Assembly: GCA_902615995.1 (NCBI GenBank)
Contig: CACMRF010000001.1
Coordinates: 119,008 to 183,007 of the forward strand
Source of the DNA: an uncultured SAR116 cluster alpha proteobacterium
GTDB taxonomy: Bacteria; Pseudomonadota; Alphaproteobacteria; Puniceispirillales; Marisalimonadaceae
Direction: 5' to 3'
Length of the DNA: 64,000 bases
Position numbers and translations under genes: made by a program. Every line of letters starts with the position of its first letter. Position 1 is the stretch's first letter. The notes below the pieces were generated by a model. That model searched no databases. It saw only the letters and a program-made list of their open reading frames with translations, and was not told the DNA's origin. Below, in pieces: positions 47,374-55,711 of this stretch.

Positions 47374-48774
47374 ATGGAAGATTTATGGTCGTTAAAAGCG
47401 AGTGAAATATCTAAACTTTATCTCTCAAATGAAATATCTTTAGATGAAATTATTAATTCTGTGGAAGAAAGGTTTAACCAAGTTAACCCAAAGATTAATG
47501 CAATTCCAGAATCAACATTTGAATATGCAAGAAAACAGGCCAAACTTTTAGACGATAATAAAAAAAATAATAAACCATTAGGTTGTTTGGCTGGTGTTCC
47601 AGTAACTGTTAAAATCAATACTGATCAAATCGGCTTTGCATCAACAAATGGCTTGAGATTAAACAAGTCTTTAATAGCACATAAAAATAGTACCGTAGTA
47701 GATAATTTAGAAAAGGCAGGTGCTTTAATTATTGGTAGAACAAATACACCGGCATTCAGTATTAGATGGTTTACTAATAACTCACTTCATGGCCATACTT
47801 TTAACCCACATAATAAAAATATAACACCAGGAGGATCCTCTGGGGGTGCTGCTTCAGCAACTGCTAGTGGTATAGGTTGTATAGGTCATGGGACTGATAT
47901 AGCAGGTTCCATAAGATATCCTGCCTATGCATGTGGAATTCATGGAATTAGACCAAGTCTTGGTCGAGTTCCAATGATAAACTATTCTGCTCCTGATAGA
48001 TATATTGGTGGTCAAATAATGGCTGTTTCCGGTCCTCTCGCAAGGTCAATTAAAGATTTAGAGTTGGGGTATGATGCTATGAGACAGTCAAATTATGACG
48101 ACCCATGGTGGACACCCTTATCAAATGATTTGCCACCATTGAACAAGAAAATTGCATTGCTAAGTGAAATTAAAGGCATGAAAATCTCTAAAGAAGTTAA
48201 ATTAAATCTTTTAGATGTAGCAAAAAAATTAGAAAAAGAGGGCTGGATTGTAGATCAAGTAGAAGGACCAAACTTTGAAGAGGTTGCTCATTATCAAGCT
48301 GTACTTTGGCTTGCTGAATTTAGAAGATCTTCTGGCAAAGTCATTTTTGATGAAAAAGATGAAGAAGCTATATTTGTTTTTGATCAAATGTCAAAAAAAT
48401 GTCCTAACACCTCTATAGAAAAATTGATGGATTCACTTCAAAATAGAGCTACCTTAGGACGAAAATGGTCACATTTTTTTGATAAATACTCCTTAATATT
48501 ATGTCCAATCTCGGGAGATCTTCCTTTTGAAGATCTTAAAGACACAAAGTCTGAAAAAGATTTTGATGAAGTTTTTACATCCATGCTGCCACAAATTGCA
48601 CCTCCTTATCTGGGTTTGCCCGGATTATGCTTTTCAAATCATGTTAATGAAAAGAAAATACCTATAGGTGTGCAATTTATTAGTAGAAAATTTAGAGAAG
48701 ATCAGTTATTAAAAGTAGCATATGATTTAGAGAAACTTTTTCCAGAAATTAACCCCATTAATCCAAATTATTAA
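47374..48774 (+). CDS. amidase (amidase signature family)
   Basis: The 466-residue protein has the Ser-cisSer-Lys triad: Lys in VPVTVKINTD (around residue 78), the serine of GGSSGGAASATASG (around 155) and the nucleophile in GTDIAGSIRYPA (around 180). It resembles GatA and general amidases. No gatB or gatC is adjacent and the C-terminal half differs, so a catabolic amide hydrolase is more likely than tRNA amidation. It follows the M20 and mobA genes and fits the local theme of amide cleavage. Confidence 0.9.
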   Translation: MEDLWSLKASEISKLYLSNEISLDEIINSVEERFNQVNPKINAIPESTFEYARKQAKLLDDNKKNNKPLGCLAGVPVTVKINTDQIGFASTNGLRLNKSLIAHKNSTVVDNLEKAGALIIGRTNTPAFSIRWFTNNSLHGHTFNPHNKNITPGGSSGGAASATASGIGCIGHGTDIAGSIRYPAYACGIHGIRPSLGRVPMINYSAPDRYIGGQIMAVSGPLARSIKDLELGYDAMRQSNYDDPWWTPLSNDLPPLNKKIALLSEIKGMKISKEVKLNLLDVAKKLEKEGWIVDQVEGPNFEEVAHYQAVLWLAEFRRSSGKVIFDEKDEEAIFVFDQMSKKCPNTSIEKLMDSLQNRATLGRKWSHFFDKYSLILCPISGDLPFEDLKDTKSEKDFDEVFTSMLPQIAPPYLGLPGLCFSNHVNEKKIPIGVQFISRKFREDQLLKVAYDLEKLFPEINPINPNY

Positions 48775-48789
48775 GTGGAAGATTAATAA

Positions 48790-49599
48790 ATGTTAAAAAA
48801 ATCAGTCAAAATTACATATGCTGAACCCTGGTTGCCTTTTCATCACAGACTTTTTATTGAAGTAGTCGAAACTTGCTCTGCAAGGTTTGCTCTAAAAAAA
48901 AGATACGATAGTTATACAAAAAATGTTCAAAATAAAATTGGAAATGATTGTTGGGATTTAGCCTTAAATAGTTTGGGAGTCCAATTTCCAAATTTAAACT
49001 TACCAAAAAAAAATAGAAATAAAGGATTAATTATTGCAGCTAATCACCCTTATGGCGTGACTGATGGAGTTATACTTTCTTGGTTAGCTTCACGATATGA
49101 TTCTGATTTTAGAGTAATAGCTCATGGTATATTGCAAAAAGAACCCTCGTTAGCACCAAATATACTACCAATCGATTTTAGCAATAATAAAAATGCAATG
49201 AGAAATAATGTTAATATAAGAAAAGAAGCAATAAACATGTTAAATAATAATGGTGTTATTGCAATATTCCCAGCAGGTGCAGTAGCTTGGTCTAGAAAAA
49301 AAGGTGAGCCTATTAAAGAAGAGTTTTGGAAACCTATGATTGGCAAACTATTAAACTCATCAGCAGCAGATATATTGTTAATAAAATTTAAAGGAAGCAA
49401 CTCAAAAATTTTTCAGACAGCGTCTAGAATTAATCAAACAATGAAACAAAGTTTATACCTTTACGAAATTAAAAAAAGCTTGGATAAATACATTGATCTT
49501 GAAATATGTGAATTTATCCAGAATAAAAATTTACCAAATTTAAATGACAAAGAATTAGCACTATTTCTTCAAAGTAAAATCGAAAAATTTATTTTCTGA
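48790..49599 (+). CDS. PlsC-like lysophospholipid acyltransferase family protein
   Basis: The 269-residue protein has the acyltransferase motif in AANHPYGVTDGVIL (NHxxxxD, around residue 84) and IAIFPAGAVAW (around 160), the PlsC blocks I and III. There is no clear membrane helix. It may acylate a lysolipid or an N-acyl lipid. It lies 15 bases after the amidase gene and overlaps the convergent PhyH gene by 11 bases. Confidence 0.8.
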   Translation: MLKKSVKITYAEPWLPFHHRLFIEVVETCSARFALKKRYDSYTKNVQNKIGNDCWDLALNSLGVQFPNLNLPKKNRNKGLIIAANHPYGVTDGVILSWLASRYDSDFRVIAHGILQKEPSLAPNILPIDFSNNKNAMRNNVNIRKEAINMLNNNGVIAIFPAGAVAWSRKKGEPIKEEFWKPMIGKLLNSSAADILLIKFKGSNSKIFQTASRINQTMKQSLYLYEIKKSLDKYIDLEICEFIQNKNLPNLNDKELALFLQSKIEKFIF

Positions 49600-50443
49600 A
49601 TAACTCACCACCACTTGTTTTTAATTGAGGTGGGGCCGTTGGTCTTTTCAAAAAAGCTGCAGCTTCCTTTGGATTCAAAAATTTTAAACCAGCTTTTTTG
49701 ATTTCTTTGTCTTCAAGCTTTTTTATAGGAGTATAATTAGGGTGATGATGCTCAATAAATGGATTATTATCAGCTAAATTATAGCAACATAATAATGTCC
49801 ATCTTCTTTTATCTGAGTTATTTTTATCTGATCTATGTAGTGTATTACAATGAAAAAACAAAACATCTCCAGGTTCCATTTCACAATAAATAAGATCTAA
49901 ATGTTTTTTAGCTTCTTCAACTCTTCGTAAGTCTACACCAACTTGACCACTTTCCAATAAGGCATGATCAATTCTACCAATTTTATTTGAACCAGATAAC
50001 ACCTGTAAACAACCATTTTTCTTTGTACATTTATCAAGAGCAATCATTGCACTAGCCATATGTGGGAAAAGACAACCATTATTATACCAATATCCATAAT
50101 CTTGATGCCACTCCCAAGCACCACCTTCAAATGGTTCTTTTGCAGTTATTTTTGAATGATAATGATAGACTTCACCTTCTAATAAATGTTCCATAGAATC
50201 TACCATTTTATAGGATCTAGCAACGGTGCCATAAATACTATCATCTGGATGATTCCAGGCTACCATCTTTGTTATCAATCCTTCTGAATCTTTTCTATCG
50301 TAAAGATGTTTTTTAATGTTTTTATCTTTATATGATGCTTGTTGAAGTAAACTTGTTTCTTCTTTATCAAAAAAATTTCTAATTAAAATAAAACCTTTTT
50401 GATCAAATTCTTTTTTTTGCAATGAATCTAAAACACTAGCCAT
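49589..50443 (-). CDS. phytanoyl-CoA dioxygenase (PhyH) family protein
   Basis: The 284-residue Fe(II)/2-oxoglutarate-dependent oxygenase has the iron motif WHQDYGYW (HxD, around residue 117), the distal histidine in FHCNTLHRSDKNNSD (around 200) and a 2-oxoglutarate-binding arginine nearby (KRRWTLLCCY). The N-terminal KGFILIRNFFDKEE is usual for the family. Substrates vary widely (fatty acyl-CoA, ectoine, phosphonates), so none is assigned. It lies 6 bases after the small gene at 50.5 kb. Confidence 0.9.
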   Translation of the reverse strand: MASVLDSLQKKEFDQKGFILIRNFFDKEETSLLQQASYKDKNIKKHLYDRKDSEGLITKMVAWNHPDDSIYGTVARSYKMVDSMEHLLEGEVYHYHSKITAKEPFEGGAWEWHQDYGYWYNNGCLFPHMASAMIALDKCTKKNGCLQVLSGSNKIGRIDHALLESGQVGVDLRRVEEAKKHLDLIYCEMEPGDVLFFHCNTLHRSDKNNSDKRRWTLLCCYNLADNNPFIEHHHPNYTPIKKLEDKEIKKAGLKFLNPKEAAAFLKRPTAPPQLKTSGGELFRK

Positions 50444-50449
50444 ACATAG

Positions 50450-50668
50450 TTAATCTTTTTTGACAGTATTCCTTTTTTCATTATACCTTCTTATAGCACT
50501 TTCTGGTATGTCTTCCGTAATTTCACAAAGATCATAATTCAATCTTTTCATAAAATTTTCTGCATCTTCTTTTTCGTTCCAGCATTGCACCACAAACTCC
50601 TCTGGATCTCTATAAAGAAACCAATCATCCATTTTACGTTTATTTGGTATAATTTTTATAGCATACAT
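50450..50668 (-). CDS. small protein of unknown function
   Basis: A 72-residue acidic-basic soluble protein with no recognised family. It is rich in Trp, Tyr and Glu/Lys (DDWFLYRDPEEFVVQCWNEKEDA). The tight spacing to the PhyH gene downstream suggests co-transcription. No strong Shine-Dalgarno sequence is seen. The 130 or so bases upstream, shared with the divergent 50.8 kb gene, are AT-rich with no other feature. Confidence 0.6.
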   Translation of the reverse strand: MYAIKIIPNKRKMDDWFLYRDPEEFVVQCWNEKEDAENFMKRLNYDLCEITEDIPESAIRRYNEKRNTVKKD

Positions 50669-50808
50669 AATTAATCCGAATGTAATTTTAAACTAATTTA
50701 AAAATAATTTTCAATAAAAATTATTCTAATAGTTATAAAATGATTCGATTATATCTTTTAATTTAAACTATACTAAATTTGTTGTATAAATAATAATTGA
50801 TACCTAAA

Positions 50809-51330
50809 ATGAGATTCTATAATCACAAATCATCAGCCATATTTGATATTTATTTAAAATTATATGACAGTGAGCTTAGTTTTGAAAAAAAAAAACTAAT
50901 ATTTAAATCATTATTAATTGGTGAATCATGGTCTTGGAAAATTACAGGCATTTCAAAATTATGTCTAGAGAGTTTTAAAAAAAATAAATTTGAAAAATCT
51001 AGAAAACTCAAAACAAAACGTCAAACTGTAAAAAATGTGATACGTCATCAACTTACAAATGTTGACAAAACAATTAAAGATATTTTTATTACCAAAAGAA
51101 CTAAAGAAGAATGGTGGGATAAAATTCTAACCGAAGAAAAAACTCATCTGGTCACAAAAGATGAATTGAAAGAAGAATATTATTTATTTACTGATATTCC
51201 AGAAGATGGTGGATATTTTATTAATGGTACAACAGGATATCTTTATAGCGAAAAAGAAAAACTTTTATTAAAACATATTAATAAAACTAAAATTTTGTGG
51301 AAAAGAAGTAATGATCCTTTAATGCAATAA
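50809..51330 (+). CDS. hypothetical protein
   Basis: The track uses TTG 50797; ATG 50809 (MRFYNHKSSAIF) is equally plausible and gives 173 residues. The protein is soluble and very basic in the middle (SRKLKTKRQTVKNVIRHQL), with WWDKILTEEKTHLVTK and a glycine-rich DGGYFINGTTGYLYSEKEK near the end. I do not recognise a family. A nucleic-acid-binding role is possible from its charge, but this is only a guess. Confidence 0.6.
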   Translation: MRFYNHKSSAIFDIYLKLYDSELSFEKKKLIFKSLLIGESWSWKITGISKLCLESFKKNKFEKSRKLKTKRQTVKNVIRHQLTNVDKTIKDIFITKRTKEEWWDKILTEEKTHLVTKDELKEEYYLFTDIPEDGGYFINGTTGYLYSEKEKLLLKHINKTKILWKRSNDPLMQ

Positions 51331-51495
51331 GCCATTCTTAAGATGAGTATATTTTAATGCATAATAAAATAGCATCTGATTAAAATACTGTTTTTAATTT
51401 AGTCATATTTTTAAATTAGATTATTTCTAGAACTGAAATCCAATGATTAAATGTTAAGTATGATATTAAATATTTAACTATTAAAGAGGTGAATT

Positions 51496-51696
51496 ATGTT
51501 TCAAGCAATTATATCCGTATGTAATTTAATAAATATGGAGTGCATGCTACTCAAAGATACTGTAGGTTTAATCAATACTCATAAAGAATGTACAGTAAGA
51601 GCTGAAAACATGCGAAAAGATTTTATTGATTTATATAAAGGACCAGTGATTATAGAAAAAAATTGTATTAAACTGAATAACTATAAAGGTGCATAG
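51496..51696 (+). CDS. small cysteine-containing protein
   Basis: The 66-residue ORF is preceded by AAAGAGGTGAATT, a strong Shine-Dalgarno sequence at good spacing, which supports its reality. Cysteines recur in a pattern (CNLINMEC, KECTV, KNC), and the segment KDTVGLINTHKECTVRAENM resembles a class of small cysteine-bearing proteins of unknown role common in marine bacteria. The 165 bases before it hold no other gene or clear hairpin. Confidence 0.6.
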   Translation: MFQAIISVCNLINMECMLLKDTVGLINTHKECTVRAENMRKDFIDLYKGPVIIEKNCIKLNNYKGA

Positions 51697-51750
51697 AAAT
51701 TAAAAGTATTTATAGCTAGACTTAAAGCATTTTAATTTATAGTTTTAGTA

Positions 51751-52113
51751 ATGGCTAAGTTGTTATTTAATATTACTAATGGTACTAACAATCCTACCAA
51801 AGCATCTTTAGGTTTTATGCTGGCCAGGACCGCAGTTGAAGAAGGTCATGAGGTTCAAGTTTTCTTAAACGCTGATGCTGTAAGTCTGATTAGAAAACCT
51901 GTATTAGATAGTTTAGTTGGCTTAGGTACTGGTAAACTTAGCGAGCATTTCAATATTTTAGTTGATGCAAATGTTCCTATTTACGTGTCTGCAATTTCTT
52001 GTGAAATTAGAGGTGTGACAGATAAAGATCTTAAAGAAGCTAATTCAATAAAAGTTTTTCCAAAAACACTGCTTAGTTTGTCTTTACAAGCAGATAGAAC
52101 CTTTGTTTACTAA
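51751..52113 (+). CDS. DsrE/DsrF-like family protein
   Basis: The 120-residue protein has the DsrE fold: KLLFNITNGTNNPTKASLGFMLARTAVEEGHEVQVFLNADAV is a typical N-terminal half, and a cysteine occurs near the usual position (VSAISCEIRGV). Relatives relay sulfur or bind small molecules. The other candidate sulfur-transfer gene, a rhodanese, is far away at 34.5 kb. It is followed 26 bases later by the broken DUF2905 gene. Confidence 0.85.
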   Translation: MAKLLFNITNGTNNPTKASLGFMLARTAVEEGHEVQVFLNADAVSLIRKPVLDSLVGLGTGKLSEHFNILVDANVPIYVSAISCEIRGVTDKDLKEANSIKVFPKTLLSLSLQADRTFVY

Positions 52114-52139
52114 AAGCTTTTAACCATTATAAGATAAAC

Positions 52140-52336
52140 ATGCAAAAATTTTTGATAATCTTAGGTATAATAAACTTAGTTATAGGATTAATTTATCCTT
52201 ATCCTTAGAATTAAGTCTCGTTCAGTTACCTAGTGGTATAATTTTCAAATCAGAGAACTCATTATTTTTCTTTCCATTAGCTAATTGCGTAATAATTATC
52301 ATTGTTTTGATAATAATGTTTAATTCATTTGAATGA
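52140..52336 (+). pseudogene. frameshifted DUF2905 gene
   Basis: Too short for the track. ATG 52140 opens MQKFLIILGIINLVIGLIYP, the start of a DUF2905 two-helix membrane protein, but stops at TAG 52206 after 22 codons. The frame starting at 52205 continues with LPSGIIFKSENSLFFFPLAN, then a second hydrophobic helix, to TGA 52334, matching the rest of the family. One base is missing or two are extra around 52200-52206. Conserved glycines and the arginine of the LGLGRLPGD motif are replaced (ELSLVQLPSG), which argues for true decay rather than only a sequencing error. Confidence 0.75.
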
Positions 52337-52345
52337 ATCGAATTT

Positions 52346-52681
52346 CTAATTCTTTAACTCTAAAAAATATAAAATAAAAATAATTATAATAATCATTCCA
52401 AAAATTTTTAGATAATCTGTTTTTTTTTCTTCAACTTCAACTTCATTAATTTCAGAAATTTCTTGCCTTTGGATTTTGATTATTTTCTTCAAATTTTTTA
52501 TTTTTTTGTAAAAATAATAATTTAAAAAAAATGATGTCAATAATGATATAGGCCCTATTATTAGAAATAACCAAATATTGATTTCTTCATAACTGATGCT
52601 AAGTAAACCTGCAATTTTATATAAAAAATTAACACACCAATCAAAAGTAATATCTATCCAATTAATTCCTGAATCTGCCAA
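52346..52681 (-). CDS. small two-helix membrane protein of unknown function
   Basis: The 111-residue protein starts at TTG 52681, with AAGGG seven bases before. It has one long membrane segment (around 40-62, LFLIIGPISLLTSFFLNYYF), a charged, partly coiled stretch (KKIKNLKKIIKIQRQEISEINEVEVEEKK) and a C-terminal helix (IFGMIIIIIFILYFLE). No family is recognised. It is convergent with the DUF2905 remnant. Confidence 0.55.
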   Translation of the reverse strand: MADSGINWIDITFDWCVNFLYKIAGLLSISYEEINIWLFLIIGPISLLTSFFLNYYFYKKIKNLKKIIKIQRQEISEINEVEVEEKKTDYLKIFGMIIIIIFILYFLELKN

Positions 52682-52766
52682 AATTGACCCTTAAAAATAT
52701 AAATGGTTTAAATTCTAAATTAAAACATAATCAATAGTAATGTTCAAATTTCAAAAAATAATATTT

Positions 52767-53183
52767 TTATTTTTTAGTAATTTTTTCATGATCAAATTCT
52801 TTATCTACTGGAACTTTGATACCATTTAAAAGATTATTTGTTCGACCAGCAAGGGATACTATTGACAAAAATTCAGCATACTGATCATCTGTCATTCCTT
52901 GAGCACGAGCTGCTGCTGTGTGTGAATGAATGCAATATTCACAGCTATTAGCAATAGATACTGCAGCATAAATGAGTTCTTTAGTTATTGAATCAAGATG
53001 ACTTGGTTTTGCCATAACTTCTTTTACGTCACGCCATGTTTTTTCAAGTAATTCAGGATTAAAAGCTAAGTAATACCATAAATTGTTTATAAAATCGTTC
53101 CCACGCGTAGCTCTAATGTCGTCAAAAACTGATTTAACGCGGGGATTTTCTTCAGGATTTTGAAGGCGTGGTATAGTTGACAT
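52767..53183 (-). CDS. carboxymuconolactone decarboxylase/AhpD-like protein
   Basis: The 138-residue all-helical protein has the AhpD-type redox motif NSCEYCIHSHTAAARAQGM (CxxC then His) around residue 72. This points to a thiol peroxidase or reductase rather than a lactone decarboxylase. The N terminus (IPRLQNPEENPRVKSVFDDI) suits the peroxidase-related subgroup. It stands alone on the minus strand. The 143 bases before it, up to the aldehyde dehydrogenase stop, hold nothing I recognise. Confidence 0.85.
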   Translation of the reverse strand: MSTIPRLQNPEENPRVKSVFDDIRATRGNDFINNLWYYLAFNPELLEKTWRDVKEVMAKPSHLDSITKELIYAAVSIANSCEYCIHSHTAAARAQGMTDDQYAEFLSIVSLAGRTNNLLNGIKVPVDKEFDHEKITKK

Positions 53184-53327
53184 TCAATAACCTTTCTTTT
53201 AACAACCTTATTAATAATCCTAACACATCGTCTTTAAGCAAACAATGTAAGGATTTCTTTGCTTTAGCTAAATATATACTGGTGAAAATTTGAATATTAA
53301 TAGATTTTGTAATTAATTTTTTTTGAA

Positions 53328-54803
53328 TTATCTAATAATAAATGGATTTGAAACTGAAGTCTGCTCTGCTATCCAAATTGATTTTGTTTGCAAAAATTCT
53401 TTAATAGATTCTTGGCCACTCTCTCTACCTCTTCCTGATCGTTTATAACCTCCAAATGGTGACATGAAGCTTACAGCTCTATATGTATTAACCCATACTG
53501 TTCCCGCTCTTAAACTGTCAGACATTCTTAAGGCTCTACCAATATCATTAGTCCAAACCCCGGCAGCTAAACCAAATATTACATCATTTCCTACTTTTAT
53601 TGCTTCTTCTTCATCCTTAAACTTAATTATAGATAATACTGGCCCAAAGACTTCTTCTTGAGCAATCCTCATTTTGTTTTTTACATCAGTAAAAATTGTT
53701 GGCTCAACAAATCTATCTCCTTTTATATCCTTACTAGAATAAGCATTTCCTCCTAAGATACATTTTGCACCTTCTGATTTTGCAATATCTATATAGTTCA
53801 TAATCTTTTCAAATTGTGGCTGAGTTGTAACAGGCCCAACATGTGTTTCAAATGACATTGGATCTCCGATTTTTGCTTCACTTGCAACTTCAACAAGTCT
53901 TTTAACAAATTTTTCATAAATCGTTTCTTGTACTAACAAGCGAGAACCTGCAATGCATGTCTGACCTGTTGCGGCAAATATACCTGAAATAACTCCCATT
54001 ATAGCAGCTTCAAAATCCGCATCTTCAAAAACGATGTTTGGTGATTTTCCTCCTAATTCTAATGAAACAGGCATTATTTTTTTAGCTGCAGATTCATATA
54101 TTTTTTGACCAGAAACATCAGAACCAGTGAATGCAATTTTAGATACATGTTTATGTTCAACGAGTGGTTGACCAACATCAACACCCATTCCCGTAATACA
54201 ATTTACAACTCCATTTGGGAATCCTGCCTCTGATACTAGTTTCATAAATTCTAAAGTTGATGCCGAAGTAAATTCAGATGGTTTTATTACCGCAGTATTT
54301 CCAGCAGCTAAAGCTGGAGCAAGCTTCCAAGACAAAAGAAGTAAAGGAGAATTCCAAGCTGTTATCATTCCTACAACACCAAATGGCTCATACTTAGTAT
54401 AATTAAAAATTCCAGGTTTGTCTGAAGGTAAAACAGAGCCTTCAACTTTGTCTGCAAGTCCTCCAAAATATCTATACCATTCTGCAAGATACTTCGTTTG
54501 TGCTGCCATTTCAGCAATTAACTTTCCATTATCTTGAACCTCTATTTCACCAAGTTTTTGAGCATCTCTCTCAACAAGTTCCGCAAGTTTTACAAGTAGT
54601 TTACCTCTTTCTGTAGGTTTTGTTTTAGACCAATTATTTTCAAAAGCTTCCTTTGCAACATTTACTGCAATATCGACATCATAAGCATTTCCTTTAGCAA
54701 CTTTTGCCCAATTTTCGCAAGTATATGGATTTTCAGTATCAAAATATTCTCCACTATTTGGTCTCATTTCTTTTCCATTAACGAAATGATTATATGTTTT
54801 CAT
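53328..54803 (-). CDS. aldehyde dehydrogenase (NAD(P)+)
   Basis: The track begins at GTG 54818, but ATG 54803 (MKTYNHFVNGKEM) lies seven bases after GGAG and gives 491 residues, the normal length. Catalytic residues are visible in LELGGKSPNIVFED (Glu, around 250) and GQTCIAGSR (Cys, around 285). The nucleotide loop is FTGSDVSGQKIY. It resembles broad-range or betaine-aldehyde-type dehydrogenases; the substrate is not assigned. It is divergent from the 55 kb cluster across about 247 AT-rich bases without other genes. Confidence 0.93.
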   Translation of the reverse strand: MKTYNHFVNGKEMRPNSGEYFDTENPYTCENWAKVAKGNAYDVDIAVNVAKEAFENNWSKTKPTERGKLLVKLAELVERDAQKLGEIEVQDNGKLIAEMAAQTKYLAEWYRYFGGLADKVEGSVLPSDKPGIFNYTKYEPFGVVGMITAWNSPLLLLSWKLAPALAAGNTAVIKPSEFTSASTLEFMKLVSEAGFPNGVVNCITGMGVDVGQPLVEHKHVSKIAFTGSDVSGQKIYESAAKKIMPVSLELGGKSPNIVFEDADFEAAIMGVISGIFAATGQTCIAGSRLLVQETIYEKFVKRLVEVASEAKIGDPMSFETHVGPVTTQPQFEKIMNYIDIAKSEGAKCILGGNAYSSKDIKGDRFVEPTIFTDVKNKMRIAQEEVFGPVLSIIKFKDEEEAIKVGNDVIFGLAAGVWTNDIGRALRMSDSLRAGTVWVNTYRAVSFMSPFGGYKRSGRGRESGQESIKEFLQTKSIWIAEQTSVSNPFIIR

Positions 54804-55050
54804 AATATTCTCCGTCACTTATTCTCATGAATTTCAAAAATTTGTTTCTTATTATTATAATAGTTATTTTTTATAAATTTTTATTTTTATCTCATATTTT
54901 TAGTAAAAAAAGAATCTTAAAATATATATTTAATATTAACTAAATATTGTCTGAAGATAATTAAAAGATTTAAAGACACCTCTAATAAATAATATTTAAA
55001 TAAATTGCTTTTTATACTAAATTATTAAATGAACTATTTGGTAATTAAAC

Positions 55051-55704
55051 ATGCAAGCAATTTTTTTTGGTTCTATAGGAACTATGGTAGAAACTTCTGA
55101 AATTCAACGTAAAGCATTTAATACAGCCTTTAAAGAATTTGGATTGAATTGGTACTGGAATACTGGAAATTATATCAATATGATCCAAAAGCCGGGGGGA
55201 ATTTCAAGAATTAAAGAATATTCGAAATTAAAGCTTAAAGATAGTGAAGTAAAAAAAATATATGATCTTAAAATTAAATATTTTAGAAATTATTCTGATA
55301 ACTGTGTAAAACCAAGGGAAGGTGTTTTAGACATTATCAACTATGCAAATAGAAATAATATAAAGCTTGGCTTTATTACAACAACTTCTAAAGAAACTAT
55401 TGAGATTATAAAGGATAGTTTATCGAAGTTTATCAATTTTAATGACTTTGATCTTATTACATATGAAAAAGATTGTGTTAAAAAGAAACCTTATCCGGAC
55501 ATATACAATTTTGCTATTAACAAACTCAAAGTTGAAAAAAATAATTCAATTACAATTGAAGATACCCCTATAAGTTATGCTTCATCAAAAAAAGCCAAAA
55601 TTAAGACTATCTTATTTCCTGGTGAATATTCAGTGAATAAAAAAAATATATCATCCACGTACAAAATTTTTGAAGAAGTTAAAAATTTTTTTGAGAAAAA
55701 ATGA
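55051..55704 (+). CDS. HAD-superfamily-like protein lacking the motif I aspartates
   Basis: The 217-residue protein has the CbbY/beta-phosphoglucomutase-like layout. Motif I, normally FDxDGT, reads FFGSIGTMVETSE, so both the nucleophile and the acid/base aspartate are gone. Motif II (GFITTTSKET), motif III lysine (KKKPYPDIYNFA) and motif IV (SITIEDTPISYA) remain. The cap helices (QRKAFNTAFKEFGLNWYW) are of the PGMB type. It is first in the sugar-importer cluster, 7 bases before the ATPase gene. It could be a non-catalytic binding protein or use altered chemistry. Confidence 0.82.
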   Translation: MQAIFFGSIGTMVETSEIQRKAFNTAFKEFGLNWYWNTGNYINMIQKPGGISRIKEYSKLKLKDSEVKKIYDLKIKYFRNYSDNCVKPREGVLDIINYANRNNIKLGFITTTSKETIEIIKDSLSKFINFNDFDLITYEKDCVKKKPYPDIYNFAINKLKVEKNNSITIEDTPISYASSKKAKIKTILFPGEYSVNKKNISSTYKIFEEVKNFFEKK

Positions 55705-55711
55705 ATTTAAT

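Noticed and set aside
54804-55050. Possible hidden gene or regulatory RNA in the largest gap
   Set aside because: All frames are stop-rich and I found no strong hairpin; it is probably just the divergent promoter region.
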